A stretch of 17,685 bases of DNA, from assembly GCA_028565635.1 (NCBI GenBank), contig JAOXYB010019960.1, positions 1-17,685 on the forward strand, given 5' to 3'. Both the position numbers and the translations under genes were made by a program. Within the stretch, counting starts at the first letter, position 1; every line of letters begins with the position of its first letter. This DNA is from Phoronis ovalis. Taxonomy: Eukaryota; Phoronida; Phoronidae. Below the pieces are notes generated by a model. It saw only the letters and a program-made list of their open reading frames with translations, made no database searches and had not been told where the DNA came from. Positions 10,401-17,685 of the stretch are shown one piece after another.

Positions 10401-13400
10401 TACAGTGAAAATCTTGTGACAAATAAGAAGGCCATACAAATCCTTGCGAGCAGTTTACATCATTTCTTAAGAAATTGTTAGGTGCAGAAGGAATTCTAAT
10501 TCTTGCCGTGCTGCAGAACAAGTCTGCATTCTTCATTTCAGTTAAAGCAAATTCACAGTTGTGATTAAACTTGTTACTATTTTTTGTAAGGTCAAGAGCA
10601 TCATTTTCTATGAGTTGACTAGCCGAATTCTTATCCATACTGCAGTGGTCAGATTCTGCTGCCATATCATTTCCATTCATAAGGATAACTTTAGGCGTAA
10701 TTTTATTTGCTTCATCATAAATACCTGCATTTCTGGAAATATCACCAAAGTTCTTTTTTTCCTTTAAAAAACTTTCAGCATTATGCTTATCATATTTACT
10801 TTTATTCTGTGAACAATTTGCAAATGAGTCAAAATCGCTTGCATAACATGAGTTATGGTCTTTATATTCACTTGTTTCTTCTACGTTTACTAGTTTGTTT
10901 TTTTCTTGTAACCTAACCAAATTTTCCATGATACTTTCAAAATTAATCGACTGCGCAGTTTGAATTAAGGTATCCGTTGATAAACATACTCTGGTTGGCT
11001 GCATGGGAGAGTTGTTACTTGACAGATCAATATCTGTGCTGTCACAAAAAGTATGTGGTTGCATTTTTAGCAAATATCTATCATCCAGACATGGTTCATA
11101 CAACTGTTCTGTTGTTTCCTCCTTTGACAAATGTCTGTTTTCAGTGTAAAAATCTCCTTCTTCAATGTCATCAAAGCAAGTCCTAACACCAACAGAAATA
11201 TTTTCCTTAGCATTACCAGCACATTGTTGGACCAAATTATTGGTAGTTCTATAATCTGAATATACATCAACATCCCGGCTAGCCTGCAGCTTAGAGTCAT
11301 CTGTATCAGAATCTTTTCCTTCAGTTTGAGTGCTCTTATGACAGGTTTCCACAGAAGTACACTGATTTGATAAACAATATTCTTGACCAACACAATGTCC
11401 TTTGCTCTCTCTTTGATTTGTTAAATGATTTACTGTTTTCAACAGTTTCCTAGGTGGAGAGCCTATGTCTTTAACTTGTTTGGGTGCATTTTCGCGGTAA
11501 TTACTGCTTTGTATAACTCTAGTCTTCAATATATTACTATTCATAGGAGATTTTCTCGACAATTTTCTAAACCTGCTTAGAACACTTTCTCCTGGTTTAA
11601 CATCACTACCACAACTGGTCTCATTGCATTGCATGCTAGTTTTCTTCTTTCGAAACTGCTGCAACGATCCATTCAAATATGGTGTTCTGCCATTGCAATT
11701 TAAACAAGCATTTACATTCCGAAGTGGATCCATTTCCTCACTGTATTGTTTTGATTCAGGTTGTATTTGCCTAATATGTGCAAAAGAGTCACCTGGATTA
11801 CATTTTAAATTTTGCATAGGTTTTGCACATTTTTGAAATGATTTTCTTATTGTTGTGTACTCACTGTTATCTCTTAGAGTGATTTTATCTGCACCCTGAT
11901 TTTTGCTAGATTTTGCAACTTGCGGTTTATCTTTTATTTGCGAGCAAAGTATTTTTCCTTGGATGTATTCCCTTGTAGTGGAGCAGGTGCCAAATCTCTG
12001 AGGCACAGTATTTTTTCTCATTCCGTTGTTACATAGTGGAGATTCACAGTTAAAATTTTTATCCATCAATATCATTGTGTCATTATTCACATCATCAGTT
12101 GCAAAAGAAAAATCATGATTGTCACTACCCACACATTGCTGAGGACTGCTGATTTCTTTAACATTAGCCTTGCTGTCTGTATCATTAGAACTGATATTTA
12201 AAGTTGAATTTAGATTAGGCAATGGCTGAAACAGAGCAAAAAAAAAACGACTTGTACACAGAAATGTTCACAACTAACAAAACAGTGACTTCTTGGTTAG
12301 TCGTGAGCTTATACTTGTATCCACAGTTAAAATATCGTAATATGAGCAATTGCAAACATATATTCAGCATTATGCCTATACCACCTGTGTTTGATGCTTC
12401 ATTACAGCCAAGAGCGAATTTAAGACACAGTATAATAATTATATTTATTTGTTATTTTACGTAAAAAAAACTAAACAGAAGAATTTAAACTTAAATGAAA
12501 GATCACACAGATGTTAACATTTTCATAATTACTCTGATTTTGTGAATCAACAATCACACAGTATCCAAGCACTCATGTGATTCGTTCACAAAACCCAAAC
12601 TTGTGATTTTATTGGACATTTTGAACTAATGTGCCACTAGTAATATACAAATGTATGCAAATAGTCTATTTCTATCACATAAAGTTTCCATGGCGATGAA
12701 ATTTTGTAGTAGTTTTATATTTTATATAAAACATAATTACCTCAACTCTGTCGACCATGGAGTTTACATCTGATATATTTTCAGCATTACCACAAGAAGT
12801 CCCAGACATCCTTTCTGATTCTGCAGGTTCAGCAGATGATAAATTTGAGCAAATACATGCTTTCAGTGTCGGTGGTCGTTTTGCAATTCTTGAAAGCCTT
12901 GTGTTAGTCATATTTGGCACAGATATCTCTGTAGGAAAGTTTGTTTTGGCTAGGATGAGCATGGAATCACTGTTGTTGTCACATGAATTTTTAGCGTCAA
13001 CCATTTGAATGAGATCCGAATTATTCATCATATCAGTTCCTGGTTCACGTACAAGATTTTCCTTCTTCAAAAACAGTTCTACAGCATTTCTAACGCATGT
13101 TAAAACTACATCCCAATTTTTAAATTCTACCAAAGTTTTGGCAGGTTCAAATGTGATATCATATTCTGATAAAGGGCAAATGATATTTAACACAAATATA
13201 CCATGTTTATCACTTTTTCTCATTAGTGTAGATAACACCACACTGTTGGCCGCTCCTGTTTGTGATTTAGTGTTTATGTCTTCATCCAGCAAAGATTTTT
13301 TGGATGAGAAAGATGTTTGCAACATGCTGTTTACTAACCTGTGCAGTTTAGTTTTAAGCACAAGCCTATTATTTACATACACAAACTGAAGATTCTTGTT

Positions 13401-14584
13401 GGAATGTCCTTCTTTCCCAATATAACCATGAATTTTGAATTGGTTTGATTTAAATGTTAATTCTGACAATACTTTCGCTTTTTCTAATCCAAACAGATGG
13501 GTAAAAGCTCCAATAACTGAACTGCTTTTATGTGTCTGCAAAGCAGCGGTACCAGTGGCATCATCGCGAAGAGACACTGAAATTGTTGGATGTATTAAAG
13601 CAATACCTTCTAATCGTTGGCGAATGGTCTCTAGTTCCAGCATTTCATTAAAACGGCATTTCCTTACTGGCATATTGTAAAACATGCCCTGTACAGTAAC
13701 AGTAGTTCCAGGACTTGGACGACGAATGTTGGCAACATGAACATCTTCTTTTCCACGATTGAACATCTTTTTGTATGTGACAGAGTCATGTTTTTGACGT
13801 GTTGTTACTTCTATAATTTCACTGATGTCTTCTATGCTTGCTAGAGCTTCACCTCGATATCCAAAATGACTTAAATTTTCAAGGTCTCTCAGGGATTTAC
13901 ATTTACTAGTGTTATACCTATAAAAAGTAAACAAAAACATGGCAATTTATGTATGGGAAACCTGCATTTTTTAACCATACTAGCTGGACAGTTTCAGCTT
14001 TATTTTTATTTTTTCCAAAGGCAAGGACTCTGCAGTGTTCTTAGCTTAGCTTACAGTGGGGAAAATTGATATATTCTTAATCAAATTTCTATATTGACAA
14101 AAAATTACGAAGACAGTTCTGATTCACTCTGCATAAAAATGAACAATATTAATAAGAAATAAAGCATAAAAACAGGTGGAGAAAAAGAGTGTTGATAGAG
14201 TAAAGACAAATTTTCGTGGACGTGGGTGTTCTCCTGCCTAAACAGCCCATGAGATTGACACAAGTAACTTAATAAGCAGTGTTCAATAAATAAATGAAGA
14301 GAGCAATTACTTTGAAGAATAACACCTAGCAACATTCATGGTTTGAACAATGATATTCAATTCCCATACCTGTGACAAATTTTTTGTAGGTCTTCTAGAG
14401 AAATTCCACTTCCATTGTCAACTACTTGTACTTGATGACTCTTTAGATTAACTCTGACAGCTATACATGTACTGCCAGCATCCACAGAATTTAGGACCAA
14501 TTCTTCTGTGCACTGTGTATAACTTGTGATAGTTATGCTTGAACGTATACGAGATCTTATTTCAGGCTGTAGTAGACGAATCAT
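4328..14584 (-). CDS. MLH3: MLH3, DNA mismatch repair / meiotic MutLgamma endonuclease subunit (12 coding exons; terminal exon not placed)
   Basis: Joined exons (minus strand): 14584-14370, 13917-12741, 12225-9741, 9307-9179, 8856-8665, 8350-8166, 7502-7340, 6604-6476, 6058-5931, 5458-5435, 5065-4987, 4485-4328. All introns are GT-AG and all phases agree, giving 1688 codons without a stop. Human MLH3 is 1453 residues; most of the extra length is in the central linker. Residues 1-~350 are the GHKL ATPase and transducer: E28/N32/D35 (motif I), DNGSGI 56-61 (II), GYRGEAL 91-97 (III), GTTVTV 142-147 (IV). The C-terminal domain has [12 protein letters not shown] (1500-1511), ACHGAIK (1633-1639) and QCAHGRP (1664-1670), the metal-site motifs of nicking MutL proteins. 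By family knowledge MLH3 pairs with MLH1 in the nucleus, nicks DNA, resolves meiotic crossover intermediates and contributes to mismatch repair. Identification is by recall of human MLH3, not by a search. The 3' end of the CDS is open. Confidence 0.95.
4700..4742. repeat. Short palindrome in MLH3 intron 11
   Basis: CCCCTAT, then ATGATGATCATCAT (self-complementary), then ATAGGG form a small near-perfect palindrome. It is probably a GAT-type simple repeat folded back by chance. Confidence 0.4.
4987..5065 (-). CDS. MLH3: MLH3 coding exon 11: ACHGAIK motif (first part)
   Basis: Residues 1610-1635 plus one base. The acceptor TATTTTTAG|ATGCTG is at 5067-5066. [20 protein letters not shown] resembles human [20 protein letters not shown], followed by NSKACHG (human ASQACHG). 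The donor CATG|GTAATG is at 4986-4985, phase 1. Confidence 0.95.
5435..5458 (-). CDS. MLH3: MLH3 coding exon 10: 24-nt microexon
   Basis: Eight codons, SLIKEHVE (1602-1609), lie between the acceptor TTGTTTTGCAG (AG at 5460-5459) and the donor GAG|GTATGT (GT at 5434-5433). They bridge exons 9 and 11 in phase 0, giving [11 protein letters not shown] against human EEFIREQLELLQ. The frame would also survive without them, so the exon is supported by the splice sites plus alignment rather than by frame alone. It is too short for ORF-based detection. Confidence 0.88.
5931..6058 (-). CDS. MLH3: MLH3 coding exon 9: C-terminal domain
   Basis: Residues 1559-1601. It follows a long pyrimidine tract and TTTAG at 6060-6059. 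[20 protein letters not shown] corresponds to human [21 protein letters not shown]. The donor GAG|GTACGT at 5930-5929 is close to consensus, phase 0. Confidence 0.93.
6476..6604 (-). CDS. MLH3: MLH3 coding exon 8: C-terminal domain
   Basis: Residues 1516-1558 plus one base. The acceptor is GATTTTTCAG|GCCTA at 6606-6605. [13 protein letters not shown] replaces human DSYEKQQAQGSGRKKLL, and [20 protein letters not shown] matches human [20 protein letters not shown]. The donor TTG|GTAATG at 6475-6474 is phase 1. Confidence 0.93.
7022..7211. repeat. 190-bp fold-back element in MLH3 intron 7
   Basis: The ends are inverted copies (CAATACACAGTTT at 7022; ACTGTGTATTG ending at 7211). Both arms also carry a TGTTTAAAACCTGG-like block, and the centre has CTCACTAGGTGGAT opposite ATCCACCTGGTGAG (about 7090-7134). 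The whole segment can therefore fold into one long imperfect hairpin with a small central loop. It looks like a small MITE within the intron. No clear target duplication was seen. Confidence 0.7.
7340..7502 (-). CDS. MLH3: MLH3 coding exon 7: DQHA(X)2E(X)4E endonuclease motif
   Basis: Residues 1462-1515 plus one base. The exon begins [13 protein letters not shown], nearly identical to human [13 protein letters not shown], after a TTGTTGCAG acceptor. It ends with [13 protein letters not shown] (from residue 1500), the metal-binding nuclease signature with Asp 1500, His 1502, Glu 1506 and Glu 1511. I chose the donor GCAG|GTATAA at 7339-7338: its phase 1 fits exon 8. A nearby site, CACAG|GTAACT, has a better match to consensus but the wrong phase. 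Confidence 0.96.
8166..8350 (-). CDS. MLH3: MLH3 coding exon 6: start of C-terminal dimerisation/endonuclease domain
   Basis: Residues 1400-1461. The acceptor is TTTTTCCAG|GACG at 8352-8351. [14 protein letters not shown] matches human LFSEWDNPVFARYPE, and [19 protein letters not shown] matches IHNILYPYRFTKGMIHSMQ. The donor CAG|GTGAAT at 8165-8164 is phase 0. Confidence 0.95.
8665..8856 (-). CDS. MLH3: MLH3 coding exon 5: linker to C-terminal domain
   Basis: Residues 1336-1399 plus one base. The acceptor TTTTACAG|GTGAT is at 8858-8857 and the donor CAG|GTAAAT at 8664-8663. Both are phase 1 and read through without a stop. LPKSAISFL resembles human VLPFLPRARAE. Most of the exon is poorly conserved, so it rests mainly on frame, splice sites and order. 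Confidence 0.88.
9179..9307 (-). CDS. MLH3: MLH3 coding exon 4: conserved G-x3-Y-x-N-x2-TG segment
   Basis: Residues 1293-1335 plus one base. The acceptor TTTGTAG|GAAAAAC is at 9309-9308. Joining to exon 3 gives [20 protein letters not shown], matching human [21 protein letters not shown]. This is the conserved island just before the C-terminal domain. The donor AGTG|GTATTT is at 9178-9177, phase 1. Confidence 0.93.
9741..12225 (-). CDS. MLH3: MLH3 coding exon 3: long low-complexity linker
   Basis: Residues 465-1292 plus one base. The exon follows CTGTTTCAG at 12226, in phase 0 (Pro-Leu-Pro-Asn...). The sequence is rich in Asn, Ser, Asp, Glu and Thr, with few hydrophobic runs, as expected for the poorly conserved linker between the ATPase and endonuclease domains. 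Human MLH3 also keeps this linker on one very large exon. Two short basic motifs stand out: SLQQFRKKK (651-659) and [11 protein letters not shown] (679-689). The end returns to conserved sequence with W1284TAF. I chose the donor G|GTACAT at 9740-9739 because only phase 1 fits exon 4. The open frame runs on another 34 codons to a stop at 9637, but that is intron read-through. Confidence 0.93.
12741..13917 (-). CDS. MLH3: MLH3 coding exon 2: ATPase motifs III-IV and transducer domain
   Basis: Residues 73-464. The acceptor TTTTTATAG|G at 13919-13918 completes Arg 72, giving ICHRYNTSKC across the junction, like human GNRYFTSKC. The exon contains [10 protein letters not shown] (ATP lid, 91-100), GTTVTV (142-147) and FYNMPVR (151-157). 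It also has the S5-like transducer with [16 protein letters not shown] and EPAKTLVEF, both conserved in MLH3. The donor GAG|GTAATT lies at 12740-12739, phase 0. Several antisense open frames here are shadows of this exon. Confidence 0.96.
14370..14584 (-). CDS. MLH3: MLH3 coding exon 1: start codon and ATPase motifs I-II
   Basis: This exon encodes residues 1-71 plus two bases of codon 72. The start [16 protein letters not shown] lines up with the human start MIKCLSVEVQAKLRSG, which fixes the initiation codon; A at -3 gives it a good context. It carries motif I ([10 protein letters not shown], with catalytic Glu 28 and Mg-binding Asn 32) and motif II (DNGSGI, 56-61). The donor is CAG|GTATGG at 14369-14368, phase 2. 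Confidence 0.95.
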
Positions 14585-14615
14585 TGTACAGAGTCACATG
14601 AATCCATTAATCAGC
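14581..14615 (-). other. MLH3 5' leader: probable UTR splice acceptor and upstream ORF
   Basis: CGATTTTGCAG (AG at 14617-14616) looks like an acceptor, so the leader probably starts on an upstream non-coding exon that I cannot place. From 14607 an ATG opens an eight-codon upstream ORF (MDSCDSVQ). Its TGA (14583-14581) overlaps the MLH3 start as ATGA. The uORF start has a weak context (T at -3), while the MLH3 ATG has A at -3. This arrangement could permit termination-reinitiation or leaky scanning; that is inference. Confidence 0.5.
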
Positions 14616-15260
14616 CTGCAAAATCGTAAATAATTATGCTTACAAACTTGATGAAAAAAAATTGTTTCCGATTTACTAGGAAAAGTTGAATTTTAGGAAA
14701 TATTAGTCTATAATAATTTCTTTACCGATACAATCCGAGTTTGTGTGAAATTTTGTCTGTAGAAAGTACTATAGCTATAAACCAATTAAATTCCAACATT
14801 TGTCAAAATGTTATGCCAGTTTAAAATAGATCAGGTATTGCAGACTTATTTTGTTGTAGAAATCATTTGCTTTACCACAATTAAGCTTCATCATATTTTC
14901 TTCTTTTGTTTATTTGACTTGACCATAGGCCATTATTAATGTTTATCATTTTCAAAAAGAAATTATATAAGCTGATAGTTCTATGAACACGCTCTATTTA
15001 GCATTGACAGAAACAGTTAGATCAGTGTTTTTTTCAGAAACTAGGTTTTCTATCAACTGAAAAAAGCAGTAATGTTCTGAAGTTTGCTATGAAAGTATTT
15101 ATGTATTTTATTATACAACAAAAATATTTTGCATGTTTTTCTCACTAAAAAAACCTATTTGAACATTTTTAAAGTAAATAAAGTTAATTTAAATATAATT
15201 TGCATTCCCTGGGCACTTCCTATATCGGTCTATATATACATGTGCTTCAGGGTCGCTTTT
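14616..15260. other. Region upstream of MLH3, no gene seen
   Basis: This stretch should contain the upstream part of the MLH3 transcript or its promoter, but I see no convincing TATA or initiator context. No open frame shows coding character. Sequence from about 15180 grades into the minisatellite. Confidence 0.4.
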
Positions 15261-15261
15261 T

Positions 15262-15625
15262 TGGGCTACCAGGATATTTCAGGGTGGGTATTTTCACTTC
15301 TGGGATATTTCAGGGTGGGTATTTGACGTCAAGGGGATATTTCAGGGAGGGTTTTTTTAAGATATTTTAGAGTGGCACAGTTACCAACTGTCACGCATTT
15401 CTGTCAAAATGATTTTGTTGGAGATTTTGATCATCCAGTGTTTAAAGGTGACGTTCCATCCCTTATTTTTGGACGTATAAGAGTACGATAGAAGTGGAAA
15501 TGACTTTTTTTATTTTAAATTTTTTTTCTGGCAGCATGAAGACGATTTTTGGGGCCAAGGGTATTTCAGGGTAGGTATTTGTCAATTCCTGGGATATTTC
15601 AGGGTCAGGTTTGGACCCCTGGGCG
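15262..15625. repeat. Degenerate ~31-bp minisatellite (GGATATTTCAGGGTGGGTATTT)
   Basis: Clear units begin at 15272, 15303 and 15335 (spacing 31 and 32), with a decayed unit near 15360. Two more units begin at about 15559 and 15592 after a roughly 190-bp unrelated segment. The core is GGATATTTCAGGGTGGG. A 73-codon minus-strand frame spans the later units and the C run, but it is explained by the repeat and is not called as a gene. Confidence 0.75.
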
Positions 15626-15642
15626 TCACAAAAAAGAGAGTG

Positions 15643-15660
15643 CCCCCCCCCCCCCCCCCC
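15643..15660. repeat. 18-base poly-C tract
   Basis: Eighteen uninterrupted C residues (poly-G on the minus strand) directly follow the minisatellite. Such runs are length-unstable, and the minus strand could form a G-quadruplex. The count may also reflect sequencing error. Confidence 0.9.
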
Positions 15661-16037
15661 GGTTTGCATTCCATTATAAGCCATAGCATTTGGGATAGAA
15701 CCACTATAATATTAAATCATATGCAATATCTTAACAACTTGCTGGTCTAATTAATTCAACAATGGGACGAGTATAATTGCAAATATCATTTTAAGATTCT
15801 TTTTGATTATTGTGAAGTTTCATTTTGTTTTGTGTTTGGTCAGTATGCATTTTGAACCAGAATTACATATAAACAATAATCAGTTCTATAAACTTAAGTA
15901 AAAGCATGGTATTGAATCATTTTTTGATGCATACTTCTCTTGGAATACTCTTGCAACTTTAATGGTTAACTTTAAATATAAATGTTAAGAATTTTACTTT
16001 TAATTATTAAAATGGTTAGGACATGGATCTATCTCTA
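15661..16037. other. AT-rich spacer, nothing recognised
   Basis: No coding frame, RNA gene or repeat was recognised between the poly-C tract and the TTAA-flanked element. Confidence 0.4.
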
Positions 16038-16041
16038 TTAA

Positions 16042-16638
16042 AGCCGCACTCATACCAGAAATGTGTAGTTGACTTTAAGAAAATCCACCCCATTTGGCGT
16101 GATTAGTGAAAGTATTGATCAGTATCGGGCTCAGAAATCGCTGTCCCGGCTACTTGTGTACACATATTTTGTAACGTCAACTTCGGAAAGTGCGAAAAAT
16201 GTCATGAACCGTAGCGCAGCCTTTTAAAAAGCATAAGCAGTTAAAATAAACTCAAATATCATGGTAATTAACCTTAAAATGATTAGTGTCGCTTTAGCTG
16301 ATATCAAAATACATTTCGTTAATATTCTGATTAAAAATAAAGTTTTGTTGCAAAATGTTTGTTGTTTTATATACTTGCTCACATAACCGCCTTACAGACT
16401 CAAAGACTTTATTACTACAACATTGGCTTCGTCTGTTTTCGCTCGACTTCGGAATAAGATTGGTCAAAGTTCATGCTCAGCGGCCAAAAATTTGATTCGG
16501 AAAACTGGCGGAAAAGCAAATTTTTTATAAATTTCACGAAAATTTATTTATTAAGCATAATTATTGATTCCTGACTATATAGTTTTATTCTGAAATTCGT
16601 TTATGTTATTATAACACATTTCTGGTACGAGTGCAGCT
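16042..16638. mobile_element. TTAA-flanked non-autonomous DNA element (MITE-like)
   Basis: The inverted ends AGC[C/T]GCACTC[A/G]TACCAG extend through AAATGTG, with two differences in about 24 bases. TTAA flanks both sides (16038-16041 and 16639-16642), the target duplication used by piggyBac and Kolobok elements. The 597-bp body has no transposase-like frame and a locally higher CpG content than its surroundings. The superfamily beyond 'TTAA-type' is not certain. Confidence 0.85.
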
Positions 16639-16642
16639 TTAA

Positions 16643-16927
16643 GCTATTTTCATGGCACAGTACTTTCTTATTTCTTGGATTGGATTTTTTTGAAAAGTAA
16701 AATTTGAAAAACACAATTTTTTCCAACTTATCAAAGATTTATTTTTAACCTTTGTGTTTTAAATTTACATGTTAACTTTTGAAAAATGTATACTTTTACA
16801 TGTCTATATCTCTTCATTTTGATTAAGAAAATTAATAAAGAAAGTTAAGGTCCTTAAGTATTTTCTCCTAGGCCAACTTCAAAGTCAGTAGTTCGTACAA
16901 TTACAGGAGTGGCTTTAATTAGACTAA
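16643..16927. other. AT-rich spacer, nothing recognised
   Basis: A short AT-rich stretch between the TTAA-type element and the tandem duplication. No feature is supported. Confidence 0.4.
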
Positions 16928-17270
16928 CATTAGTCGGCCCTGTTATTACAAATAACTGAAATATCTAATTAAAAAAAATTGACTACAAAACTTTATTTTC
17001 CTTTAAATTTAAAGAATAAAAAATTGGCTTCCCTAGCTTACTTAAATTGCTTTGAATTTAAATAAAATTGGTTTCAGGCTATTAACACAACCATTAGTCG
17101 GCTCTGTTATTAGAAATAATTGAAATAAATATCTTAGAAATAAAAAAAAAATGACTAAAAAACTTAACTTTCCTTCAAATTTCAAGAATAAAGAAATTGG
17201 CTTCTCTAGCTTACTCAGATTTGCTTTGAATTTAAATGGAAAACAAATTGGCTGTAGGCTATTAACACAA
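16928..17270. repeat. Tandem direct duplication, two units of ~164 and ~179 bp
   Basis: Unit 1 (16928-17091) and unit 2 (17092-17270) both begin CATTAGTCGG[C]. Both share the ordered blocks CTGTTATTA, TTGGCTTC.CTAGCTTACT, GCTTTGAATTTAAAT and GGCTATTAACACAA. Differences are scattered substitutions and small A-run indels, so the duplication is not recent. A 145-codon plus-strand frame (17151-17588) crosses unit 2 and the neighbouring palindrome and has no coding character. Confidence 0.85.
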
Positions 17271-17336
17271 GTTACAGTCTTCAGTAACATAGAAAACATG
17301 CAGACATATATACCGAATCATATGTTAGTGTATTAT

Positions 17337-17480
17337 ACAAATATTGGTCGGGTAACTGAACAATATGGCGAAGTAGTGTTCGAAAAAATGTTTATTGGTC
17401 TCGGGCCTGCGGCCTCGACCAATAAATGTTTTTTCGAACACTATTTCGCCGTATTGTTCAGTTACCCGGCCAATATTTGT
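17337..17480 (+). repeat. 144-bp near-perfect palindrome (64-bp arms, 16-bp centre)
   Basis: The left arm 17337-17400 and right arm 17417-17480 are inverted copies matching at 59 of 64 positions. The 16-base centre is GC-rich and itself partly self-complementary (GGGCC-TGC-GGCCT). All five arm differences are transitions and all become G-U pairs in a plus-strand RNA. Arms begin ACAAATATTGG and end TTTATTGGTC. No clear target duplication or coding frame was found. It is probably a fold-back MITE. Confidence 0.92.
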
Positions 17481-17685
17481 TTTAGTTCATACTTTAAAAC
17501 GCAATTTCAACTGAAGTATGTAAAGCCTTGGAAAGTTCGAAAAGATTGGGTTTTCTTTGTAAATCCGCGAATGATTGTTAGCTATTAACTGGTTCTGTGC
17601 GCGAGAATCATATTGCATAGTGCGGCAAAATGAATACATTTTCGATTCCCCGCAATTTCAGGTGCATTTTGGTAAGCAAGATAAG

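Noticed and set aside
12222-12464. 80-codon plus-strand frame starting beside the exon 3 acceptor
   Set aside because: It covers intron 2 on the opposite strand, is low in complexity and has no recognisable motif.
12640-12662. Octamer-like ATGCAAAT in intron 2
   Set aside because: A single eight-base match in AT-rich intron sequence is expected by chance.
12757-13680. Three plus-strand open frames (83, 126 and 81 codons)
   Set aside because: They lie antisense to MLH3 exon 2, whose minus-strand translation is clearly the conserved protein.
15463-15684. 73-codon minus-strand frame with a poly-Gly stretch
   Set aside because: The Gly run is the poly-C tract and the rest is translated minisatellite; no splice or start context supports a gene.
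17151-17588. 145-codon plus-strand open frame
   Set aside because: It runs through tandem unit 2 and straight across the palindrome; both halves are explained by repeats and no domain or coding bias is visible.

Overview
This is a eukaryotic, AT-rich genomic window. Its single recognisable gene is interrupted by eleven GT-AG introns of about 310-735 bases. The intergenic DNA is full of short non-autonomous transposable elements and degenerate repeats. The protein is closer to animal MLH3 than to anything bacterial or fungal. The repeat-rich, AT-rich setting suits a marine invertebrate, perhaps a bivalve mollusc or another lophotrochozoan, but that placement is inference.

The gene lies on the minus strand, from the start codon at 14584 to the last recognised exon at 4328. 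It encodes MLH3, the MutL-homologue subunit of the MutLgamma (MLH1-MLH3) endonuclease. Twelve coding exons join with matching splice phases into 1688 codons. They include a complete N-terminal GHKL ATPase/transducer region, a long low-complexity linker on one 2.5-kb exon, and a C-terminal domain with all three endonuclease metal-site motifs. One exon is only 24 nt. The last few residues and the stop codon could not be placed with confidence. The 5' leader has an upstream ORF whose stop overlaps the MLH3 start.

The flanks and introns hold no other convincing gene. Downstream of MLH3 (1-4300) are two inverted-repeat elements (1368-1836; 2277-2766, the latter with a 9-bp target duplication). There is also a duplicated degenerate repeat, one copy of which is interrupted by a 39-bp-period CCAAT array. 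Intron 7 contains a roughly 190-bp fold-back. Upstream of MLH3 (14616-17685) are a roughly 31-bp minisatellite with an 18-base C run, a TTAA-flanked MITE-like element (16042-16638), a tandem duplication of about 165-180 bp, and a 144-bp near-perfect palindrome (17337-17480).

I see no sign of a new multi-gene system here. The points most worth a second look are the microexon, the unresolved MLH3 C-terminus, the palindrome whose arm differences are all G-U compatible on one strand, and the nested CCAAT array.
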